Part shown: positions 45,901 through 51,708 of the stretch, piece by piece
Layout of the letters: each line of letters begins with the position of its first letter
How positions within the stretch are numbered: position 1 is the first letter of the stretch
Source: Bacteroidota bacterium
Lineage (GTDB): Bacteria > Bacteroidota > Bacteroidia > 2-12-FULL-35-15
Reading direction: 5' to 3'
Assembly: GCA_003151815.1 (NCBI GenBank)
Contig: PLYN01000054.1
Location: 9,780 to 65,623, forward strand
DNA length: 55,844 nucleotides
Position numbers and translations under genes: made by a program
The notes under the pieces: generated by a model
Told to the model about the DNA's origin: nothing
Database searches by the model: none
Seen by the model: only the letters and a program-made list of their open reading frames with translations

Positions 45901-46480
45901 ATCTCATCTCTCGAATTGCCGGAAGTTCTATTTCGGATTTTAATGATACAGTGAGGGTTCGGAAGTTAAAATTGCATTTTAAACCAAAAATCTGGTCGAA
46001 ATATTTTGATTTAAGATATAAGTTTGTTTCAGAAACAATAAAATCAGAGGGACGAAGGGAATAGGTCTTCCCCTGATATATGATGAGGTTATTTGCTCTA
46101 TCAATTTGGTAAGTGTTTTGTGAGTTTATAAAAAAGCCTGATACCATATCAAATCCGTTACCCGGAATTGCTCTGATCTTCAAAAAATTGAAAACATCAA
46201 CTACCGGAAGATAGATATCCTGACCTTGGATTGCTGCCGATATTTCATAAGTACCTAAGTCTTTTACGTAAAGCAATACTGATACTTCGTCTATTGCAAG
46301 TGGCATTTCAGGATCTATAGGATCTATAATTTCCGCTGATGATTTTGAAGGTATAATAAAAAACGACAGAAAAATAACAAAGAGAAAGAATCCCCTCAAA
46401 ACTCCCAACACTTCTCTAAATGCAGAAAGGAAAAAAGCTATAGGTATTTTTATAAATTGAATTTGTAGCTCTGTATCCAT
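42968..46480 (-). CDS. Usher-like outer-membrane protein with C-terminal SPOR domain
   Basis: A 1170-residue protein. After a hydrophobic export segment comes an N-terminal usher-like domain (TYEISAAIQGQDIYLPVVDV). A large barrel follows with a middle region like usher plugs (NWTVELYVNNTLIDYVKADA, SGFFTFNVPLIYGSTNVTLR, YFGPWGEEQ). After the barrel there are an SdrD/carboxypeptidase-regulatory-like domain (VSGLNVMMSGGGSQ, DGYFSFLGLLPGSYYAKID), two tandem 44-residue Lys/Asp-rich repeats and a SPOR domain (VYTIQIGAYTTGLPKNILAE). SPOR domains bind denuded septal peptidoglycan. The first ~27 residues may be extra: TTG at 46399 gives a neat signal peptide (MRGFFLFVIFLSFFIIPSKS). The usher role rests on the fold pattern and the chaperone/pilin neighbours. 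Confidence 0.75.
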   Translation of the reverse strand: MDTELQIQFIKIPIAFFLSAFREVLGVLRGFFLFVIFLSFFIIPSKSSAEIIDPIDPEMPLAIDEVSVLLYVKDLGTYEISAAIQGQDIYLPVVDVFNFLKIRAIPGNGFDMVSGFFINSQNTYQIDRANNLIIYQGKTYSLRPSDFIVSETNLYLKSKYFDQIFGLKCNFNFRTLTVSLKSEIELPAIREMRLEQMHANLDRLRGVMKADTTITRKYPLFHFGMADWSINATQTENGLSNTRLQLGLGAILAGGELNTSLLYNTHQPFTEKQQYYLWRYANNDNQALKQLMLGKIAANSISSIFNPVVGIQFTNAPTVNKKSFGTYTLSNYTQPNWTVELYVNNTLIDYVKADASGFFTFNVPLIYGSTNVTLRYFGPWGEEQTSKQSFSIPFTFLPPKELQYKVSSGIIEDNKNSLFGQARLNYGLTKTITVGGGLEYNSSIITGKNIVFLNTSIRLPANALFNGEYIYGVRYKGLLNYRLPSNFQMELYYSKYNPGQQAISVNYSEERRVMISKPFHIQAISALSRFTLSQNFIQLPGVELPPTKYTIPEFLLSGATHGVSLSLTTLAYIINNLNTSFYSDVALSTTLPAGILFTPQIRFDYLLNKTSIVKCVLEKHFIKYGTIVATYQHNIITQYTFYQIGFRYNFSFARVGFNATQSNGINSLTEYASGSLVYQPEINYLDKNVNTNVGRGGLMFLPFLDINNNGIKDKNEPKVSGLNVMMSGGGSQKISKEDTTIVILGLEPFTNYFVELDGNNFENIAWRIKKPKMYIAIESNKLKLIEIPISIVGEASGTVYIKRKYENTGLGRISVCFYNNDSVLVNKTLTESDGYFSFLGLLPGSYYAKIDSAQLNQLQMTSSPADLPFTIKSGIDGDVVDGLKFIVQSKVRRTTKSVLEKQLISNPDSLSILAEKKDIIKQQQQLKVTNPSEVSDTLRMMLALTNKRHQEDSIKLANKQMEAVENLKTFEGQVNADKGKGNVSNVDKDKNLAQMDSIKRVNKKMEAVKNIKTLVGPVKADEGNGNRSNTDKDKNWAQMDSLINVLTGKIKPGAKISANDLARIEASKITKSDLAKFVDKTVYTIQIGAYTTGLPKNILAEVLKLDLEVESYKDEKDGLTKYFIGYYNTYEAASNARTAIEQRGLKGPFVIVINNGEIISIKELINKNGK
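43367..43634 (-). repeat. 132-bp tandem duplication inside the usher-like gene
   Basis: Two 44-codon units (from EDSIKLANKQMEAVENLKTF and MDSIKRVNKKMEAVKNIKTL, each ending DKDKN.AQ) encode the linker before the SPOR domain. The DNA period is 132 bp (TAGAATCC at 43489 and 43621). Confidence 0.8.
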
Positions 46481-46560
46481 ATATTATCCGCCTTACTCTA
46501 CCTTCACGAATGGAAAGTGTTATACCAATACTCAGTAATAATTAGTCCAATAAATTTTAG

Positions 46561-46723
46561 ATTGACTTAAAATATTTAACCATCCCTCCTTTGTCGGGAT
46601 AAACTCTGATACATGGCTTTTAGAGAAGCAAAGCTTCTACATAGGCTATGCGATAAAAATTTATTTCTCTGTCTTATCTTATTTTTCTATGTTACTTATG
46701 TGGTTAAAAATTTAACTATTTTA
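46561..46723. repeat. TTAACCACATAG-family element, right of the usher gene
   Basis: A direct copy of 42809-42949 (shared ATACAT.GCTTTTAGAGAAGC, AGCTTCTACATAGGCTATG). A short unique stretch (CATCCCTCCTTTGTCGGG) replaces part of its left arm. It separates the usher-like gene from the upstream pilin gene. Confidence 0.8.
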
Positions 46724-46748
46724 TTAAGGAGACCTCAGAATGGGCTTA

Positions 46749-47210
46749 TTAATTATAGTTAACAGTAATAGTAAATGGCGCGCCACTTGTGTAAGTGCCC
46801 GGAGTTTGAGCCCCGGGAATATTTAAAGTAGCACCCACTTTTAATTGTTGAGTGCCGGTAACGCTTAATGTTCCTGTTGCTGAAGGTGTACTGGTAAAAG
46901 TATCAACCGTCATATTATTGCCTCCACTGCTGATAGTGCAGCTTAATGGAAGAGTAATCGCATACGTACGATTGGATCCACCGGTAACATCAAAAGAAGC
47001 GGCAGTAACAGTACCGGCAATTGCAGGAAGTGTAACACCGCCTGTTCCAACTCTTGAATCACTTGGGTCTAAAACTACAGTACCTGAGTTAATAACAGCA
47101 ATATTACCAAAACTCATATCTATTGTTTTTGTAATACCAATTGATTGAGATGAAACAACTTCAACAGCTGAAATAAAAAAAAATAATAGTATTAATTTAA
47201 ATTTATCCAT
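46749..47210 (-). CDS. DUF4402-type pilin-like protein, short N-terminus
   Basis: A 153-residue protein with a signal peptide (MDKFKLILLFFFISAVEVVS). The mature part is an all-beta, Gly/Thr-rich DUF4402 domain: ITKTIDMSFGNIAVINSGTV, VTGGSNRTYAITLPLS and C-terminal GAPFTITVNYN. The last strand alternates hydrophobic residues (F, I, V, Y) with Tyr next to last, as in chaperone-usher subunits. It is about 40% like the protein at 48653 by eye but lacks the Ala/Thr-rich N-terminal extension. It may therefore be a tip or initiating subunit; that is inference. Confidence 0.78.
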   Translation of the reverse strand: MDKFKLILLFFFISAVEVVSSQSIGITKTIDMSFGNIAVINSGTVVLDPSDSRVGTGGVTLPAIAGTVTAASFDVTGGSNRTYAITLPLSCTISSGGNNMTVDTFTSTPSATGTLSVTGTQQLKVGATLNIPGAQTPGTYTSGAPFTITVNYN

Positions 47211-47222
47211 AAGCTAAGAGTA

Positions 47223-47440
47223 TGTTTAAATTTTATTTATAAAAATGTTTATGTAAACTCCAGCGCTCATTCTCGACTTCGCTCGAACTGACAGCGCACT
47301 GCTTGTTCTAACGATATGTATGTGTATTGTCAGTTCGAGTAGGGCTTTTTCTGCCCGTATCGAGAACAGGCATAGCTTACATACTTTTCTCGACTTGGTC
47401 TATCCTGAGCTTGTCGAAGGGATCGTGCCTCGCTATTCGA
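47223..47440. repeat. MITE-end-like and CGAACTGACA/GAGCTTGTCGAAGG repeats
   Basis: ATGTTTAAATTTTATTTATA begins a segment related to 13551-13630. TCGAACTGACA, TGTCAGTTCGAGTAG, ATCCTGAGCTTGTCGAAGG and similar palindromic pieces follow. It is non-coding and fills the gap between pilin-like and chaperone genes (47211-47489). Confidence 0.6.
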
Positions 47441-47489
47441 AAAGACAACACACTGAAAGTCCTACATTGTCAGTTCGAATAGGGGTATT

Positions 47490-48485
47490 TCAGCGTAATC
47501 CCAACTCTGCTTCCGCCAATTGAACTCTATTATCTTCTGCCGGTGATAAATAGGTTACAATCAGCTTTCCTTTACTATAATCTATACCTTTTTTTAATTC
47601 TATCTTACATTGCCTTTTTGTTCCAGGTGTATAAACGGCAAATCCATCTACCTCGCCAACTTTAGTTGTTGTGCTGTTTGGCAAAACAAGGTTTACTCTG
47701 ATATCGCCATAAACAGAAATGTTTCCGCTTCTGTTAAAATCTAATTTAAGAACCGGAATAGAGTCGTTTAACTTTTGAAAAGATAAATTTGAAAGGCTAA
47801 CCCTGACTGTGGTATCTCCTTTGCGAATAATAACAGGTATGGAAATTCCATATTCAGGAATTAACTTAACAGATATTGAAGTAGTATCTTTTATACGTTT
47901 GTTTTCTGCTGTTTCACCCAAAGGTTTAACATCAGCTACTGCTCTAATATAGAGGTGAGAGCGGTATTCACCCGGTACCATCTGGTCGGTTTTTTGTAAT
48001 TGTATTTTTATAACTTGCGCTTCGTTTGGTCCTAAAATTACTTTACGCGGGAAAATACGAAGATAAGGGTCGGCAAAAAATTGATTGGAATCGGGCTTTG
48101 TAATATTCTCAAACGCTCCATCTTCTTTCATCCGTATTTGTACAAAGGAAATATTATATCTTGCCGTATCTTTTCCGGTATTGCTTAAATTAATTGATTG
48201 AGACCTTTTTTTGATTCCATCAAAAACTATTCGCATCGGAAAAATAAGCAAATCACCCTGAGCTATTGATGTCATAGAAGAAAGTAATAATGCAATAGGC
48301 AATAAACAAACCGCAAGCTTGTTTTTTAGTTCTCGTTTTTTAAACTTCAGGGCTGTTCCGAATTTTGGTTTTGTAATTGCGAACGCAGTGAAGCAATCTT
48401 TTAAAATTTTTGCCAATATTGAGATTGCTTCGGTCCTGCCTCCCTTGCAATGATGTTCGTTTAAATTTGTAGAACTACCCTTCAT
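47490..48485 (-). CDS. PapD-like periplasmic pilus chaperone
   Basis: The recognisable protein has two Ig-like domains. The first is typical of pili chaperones: LLIFPMRIVFDGIKKRSQSI, NLSNTGKDTARYNISF, FADPYLRIFPRKVILGPNEA and QVIKIQLQKTDQMVPGEYRS. In PapD the corresponding Arg and Lys hold the subunit C-terminus. The ATG at 48485 gives 331 residues, but the first ~45 are encoded by a palindromic repeat (48373-48455) and look acquired. The CTG at 48350 opens a normal signal peptide (KFKKRELKNKLAVCLLPIAL, cleaved after SIAQ), so the original start may lie there. It sits between two pilin-like genes and would stabilise them in the periplasm. Confidence 0.82.
   Translation of the reverse strand: MKGSSTNLNEHHCKGGRTEAISILAKILKDCFTAFAITKPKFGTALKFKKRELKNKLAVCLLPIALLLSSMTSIAQGDLLIFPMRIVFDGIKKRSQSINLSNTGKDTARYNISFVQIRMKEDGAFENITKPDSNQFFADPYLRIFPRKVILGPNEAQVIKIQLQKTDQMVPGEYRSHLYIRAVADVKPLGETAENKRIKDTTSISVKLIPEYGISIPVIIRKGDTTVRVSLSNLSFQKLNDSIPVLKLDFNRSGNISVYGDIRVNLVLPNSTTTKVGEVDGFAVYTPGTKRQCKIELKKGIDYSKGKLIVTYLSPAEDNRVQLAEAELGLR
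48373..48455. repeat. TTGCGA...GAAGCAATCT palindrome in the chaperone 5' end
   Basis: GTAATTGCGAACGCAGTGAA + GCAATCTT on the left pairs with AGATTGCTTCGGTCCTG + CCTCCCTTGCAATGA on the right. Such TTGCGAGG...GAAGCAATCT palindromes are typical intergenic repeats, here translated as the chaperone N-terminus. Confidence 0.65.
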
Positions 48486-48601
48486 TTTATTATGTTTATC
48501 AAATTTTGTTTATAGTATTTTTTACGGAGCTTTTTTTATTGGCATTGAAGATAACAAATGGATACATGTTTCCAAAATATATTTTCAATCTAATAGTAAA
48601 A

Positions 48602-48632
48602 AGAAAACGTCATGCTAATGCATAACGTTTCT
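48602..48632 (-). terminator. Hairpin terminator after the major pilin-like gene
   Basis: AGAAAACGTCATGC and GCATAACGTTTCT pair around TAAT, with one bulge, followed on the minus strand by TTTTT. It begins 21 bp after the pilin-like stop. It would give a short, abundant pilin transcript and limit read-through to the chaperone gene. Confidence 0.6.
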
Positions 48633-48652
48633 TTTTCTTAGTCTATAGTTTA

Positions 48653-49159
48653 TTAGTTATAATTAACTGTAACAGTAAATGGTGTACCACTAACATAAGT
48701 ACCTGGAGATTGACTTCCACCAACATTTAAAGTAGCACCCACAGTTAATGTTTGTGCACCGAGAGTTAAAGCACCGGTTGGTGTAGGAGTACTGGTCCAA
48801 GTATCACATGTCATCGTAATAGCACCACTAGTAAGAGTCGTAGCAGCCGCAGGAAGGGTAATACTATAAGTAGAATTTCCCGATCCAGTAACAGCAAAAG
48901 AAGCAGCGCTAACAGTACCTGTAACACCAGGAAGTGTACAACCACCAGTAGCAACTCTTGTACTTGCAGGTGCTAAAACTACAGTACCAACAGAAGCAGT
49001 TACAGCTATATTACCAAAATTCATGTCAACAGTTTTGGAGATAGCTATTGGTGTAATAATTGTTGCAGTAGCAGTAGCAGTAGCAGATGCTTGTGCAAAA
49101 GTGCTTAAAGTAGATCCAATCATTAAGATTGAGATTGCTGTAATTTTTAGTGTTTTCAT
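48653..49159 (-). CDS. DUF4402-type major pilin-like protein
   Basis: A 168-residue protein with a signal peptide (MKTLKITAISILMIGSTLST, cleaved after FAQ). An N-terminal extension ASATATATATIITPIAISKT has the alternating pattern of a donor strand. The DUF4402 beta-domain (VDMNFGNIAVTASVGTV, VTGSGNSTYSITLPAA) ends GTPFTVTVNYN with penultimate Tyr. The extension plus the complementary C-terminal strand is what donor-strand polymerisation needs. The terminator after it suggests strong separate expression, as for a main structural subunit. Confidence 0.8.
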   Translation of the reverse strand: MKTLKITAISILMIGSTLSTFAQASATATATATIITPIAISKTVDMNFGNIAVTASVGTVVLAPASTRVATGGCTLPGVTGTVSAASFAVTGSGNSTYSITLPAAATTLTSGAITMTCDTWTSTPTPTGALTLGAQTLTVGATLNVGGSQSPGTYVSGTPFTVTVNYN

Positions 49160-49458
49160 TTTGTTTAGTTTTTTAGGGTTAATATTAAATCGTTTTTTTT
49201 ATTATTTAATTATATATATACTAAGCGTATATGGCGCTTTATTTAATTCCATCCAAACGGAGTTAAATCATTTTCTAATTTTTCATGTCATATCATGTTC
49301 AGTTTAGTACGCTATCCAACAAATTTAATATAAACTATTGGGCGTTGTACATATAAGCACAGCAAAAGGTTACAAATATTATTAGGAATTACTTAAAAAT
49401 AAATTTAACTAATTGGTAGTCAAAGATTAAATAATGCAAAAATTCATAACTGATTTTT

Positions 49459-49797
49459 TTATTGCACTATTATTGTTCCTGTCATCCCGGGGTGAATATT
49501 GCAATGATAATGAACCGTGCCCCCTGTTAAAAATTGGTAGCTAAATGCGGCACCACTACTTAGATTCCCACTATCAAACAACGTTGCATTACTTGTAACC
49601 GTATGCGTAACAGCATCTTTGTTAGTCCACTTAACAATTGTGTTTACCGGTACTGTTATGGAAGCAGGAGTAAAAGCCGTGTTCTGTATGAACACCTCGT
49701 TTGTTCCGGGACTTGCAGGAGTTGAAGATTTTTTACATCCATTAATTACACCGGCTACTATCAAAAGTGCAGATGCCAAGATAATTTTTGTTTTCAT
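49459..49797 (-). CDS. Cupredoxin (plastocyanin-like) lipoprotein
   Basis: A 112-residue blue-copper-type protein with lipobox INGC (Cys21). The cupredoxin fold spans about 33-112. Expected copper ligands are His65 (DAVTHTV), Cys99, His102 and Met105 in HYHCNIHPGM. It should carry electrons or copper at the outer face of the inner membrane or on the outer membrane. It is transcribed alone; its partner is unknown. Confidence 0.9.
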   Translation of the reverse strand: MKTKIILASALLIVAGVINGCKKSSTPASPGTNEVFIQNTAFTPASITVPVNTIVKWTNKDAVTHTVTSNATLFDSGNLSSGAAFSYQFLTGGTVHYHCNIHPGMTGTIIVQ

Positions 49798-50029
49798 TTT
49801 TTAAATTAAATATTCAATTTTTTTATTTTATTTTATCAAAAATCTCTTGTTAATTACCCCCGATATTACGATTTGTGGGTAAGTTTAACAATATACGCTG
49901 TATTATAAATAAGGTTACACTATTTAGATATAAACCTTTTTTTGAAAAGACGAATTTTTTCTACTTTTAATTTGTTAATGATTTAAATGAAATGGATTAT
50001 GATAAATTAAAAAATATGTTTCTAACTAT

Positions 50030-50225
50030 GAGCCTGTTTAAATTTTATCTAAATATTTTAAAATGCTTGATTCCTATCAAATACTTCTCGATACGGCTGA
50101 AAAAGCCTACTCGATTGACAGCTCCAAAACACTGATGTCAGTTCGAGTAGCGAGCCTTTTCGGCGAGCATATCGAGAACTATTATTTATAATATAATTTT
50201 CTAACATTAAAATTTAAACAGGCTC
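50030..50225. mobile_element. MITE-like element with 18-bp perfect terminal inverted repeats
   Basis: 196 bp bounded by GAGCCTGTTTAAATTTTA (50030-50047) and its exact reverse complement (50208-50225). TAT flanks both ends (50027-50029, 50226-50228), a likely target duplication. The interior is a long imperfect palindrome (TCTCGATACGGC...TATCGAGA) without coding capacity. A truncated inverted copy is at 42654-42804. The GAG end and TA-rich target recall the IS5 superfamily, but no transposase is in the window. The rest of 49798-50407 shows no gene. Confidence 0.8.
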
Positions 50226-50407
50226 TATAAAAAACGAAATATACATTTCTTATTTTTCACTCATTCAATACTTCTAAAATAAATTACTTTGATTTGATTA
50301 AAACATAAACAGTTCTTAAAAATAATATTTTCAGGTACACATAGGAAGTTTTTATTAATTTTATATTTTACTGAAAAATATTAAAATCAAATATTAATAA
50401 TTAATTT

Positions 50408-51625
50408 ATGGCTTCCACCGAAAAGCAATTGCAGTATATGCAGGATTTTTTAATCCACATTGCAGAAGGGAATTTTGATGCAAAATTAAATATATCGAAC
50501 GAAAGTGATGAAGAGTTAGTTGCAATGCAAGTTGGTATCAATATGTTGGTTGAAGAATTAAAATCGACAACGATATCGCGTGTTTTTTTGAATAGCGTAT
50601 ATAATGGCATCAATGATATCCTTATTGTATTAAATGAAAAAGGGGAAATTCAAAGAACAAACAATCTTGTTGAAACTCTTTTATTTTATCCTGAATCAGA
50701 ATTACTCCATCAATCGATAGAAAAATTAATTCGTATAGAAGATCTTGAAGTTGTTAAAGATTATATCCGCAACGTTTTTGATAATAGAGAAACTCAAGAA
50801 GTTGGTTTAAATTTTATTACCAGGAATCAGTCCGAAATCCCTGTGTCCTGTTCCTTTTCGGTGCTATATAACAAACAACATCAGCCTTCAGGAATTTTGT
50901 TAGTTGCCAAAAACATCACAACCTTTTTAAAAGCCAAAAACCAACTTCAGGATAAAAATGATGAACTTAACTTATTTGTATATAAAGCGTCCCACGATTT
51001 GAAGGGTCCTGTTTCATCCATAATGGGTATTATGAATTTGATTAATAAAAGTGAAGATATCAAGGAGGTGAAAGTATATTGTAAGATGATAGATGAATGT
51101 ACTAAAAAATTAGAAACTATCATTTCTGATCTTTTAGTATTGGGGAGAGTAACTTATGGAGATCTAAAATATGAACAGATCGATATAAAAAATGAAATTA
51201 ATACTATTTTAAAGAGTATTGAATTTATTGATGGGCTGAAAGATATAAATTTCAATATCATTATTGATGACCAAGCTAAATTTATTAAAACGGAAAAAGG
51301 ATTACTGCACACCATTTTATTTAACTTAATTGATAATGGCGTAAAATACCGTCAGAGTAAAACCGAGCCTTCTTATATCTATATTAACGTTTCCGCTCAT
51401 GATAAAGGAATTTTATTTACCATAGAAGACAATGGAATAGGTATTGAAGATTCATTACAGGAAAATATTTTTAAAATGTTTTACCGCGCAACTTATGCAT
51501 CTAAGGGTTCCGGCTTAGGTTTATACATTGTAAAAATGAGTGTTTTAAAATTAGGAGGGAACATATCTTTTGAAAGCACCTTAGATAAAGGAACAACTTT
51601 TAAATTATATTTGCCCACTTCATAG
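50408..51625 (+). CDS. Soluble PAS-domain sensor histidine kinase
   Basis: A 405-residue protein without membrane segments. Residues 1-55 are HAMP-like (IAEGNFDAKLNISNESDEEL). A PAS domain at about 60-175 follows (NDILIVLNEKGEIQRTNNLV). Then come HisKA with His196 (YKASHDLKGPVSSIMG) and an HATPase domain with N box FNLIDNGVKYR, G1 EDNGIGI and G2 GSGLGLYIVK. It senses a cytoplasmic signal and phosphorylates an unknown regulator. No regulator is adjacent; the nearest is at 55560. Confidence 0.9.
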   Translation: MASTEKQLQYMQDFLIHIAEGNFDAKLNISNESDEELVAMQVGINMLVEELKSTTISRVFLNSVYNGINDILIVLNEKGEIQRTNNLVETLLFYPESELLHQSIEKLIRIEDLEVVKDYIRNVFDNRETQEVGLNFITRNQSEIPVSCSFSVLYNKQHQPSGILLVAKNITTFLKAKNQLQDKNDELNLFVYKASHDLKGPVSSIMGIMNLINKSEDIKEVKVYCKMIDECTKKLETIISDLLVLGRVTYGDLKYEQIDIKNEINTILKSIEFIDGLKDINFNIIIDDQAKFIKTEKGLLHTILFNLIDNGVKYRQSKTEPSYIYINVSAHDKGILFTIEDNGIGIEDSLQENIFKMFYRATYASKGSGLGLYIVKMSVLKLGGNISFESTLDKGTTFKLYLPTS

Positions 51626-51708
51626 TTGTTAGTGGTTAGTTATTAGTTGTTAGAACGGCACTAACCACTAATAACTAACCACTAACCACTAACCACTAAC
51701 AACTAACA
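51625..51708. repeat. Palindromic repeat, TTAGTGGTTAGT family
   Basis: GTTGTTAGTGGTTAGTTATT faces CACTAATAACTAACCACTAA plus further CTAACCACTAAC copies. It separates two convergent genes and overlaps the last codons of the oxoamine synthase fusion (LLVVSG). Confidence 0.85.

Noticed and set aside
50408-51625. The PAS kinase as PorY, the partner of PorX
   Set aside because: PorY is a membrane-bound kinase; this protein has no membrane helix and is 30 kb from porX.
16021-51708. TTAGTGGTTAGT arrays as CRISPR repeats
   Set aside because: The units are immediate palindromic repeats without spacers and there are no cas genes.
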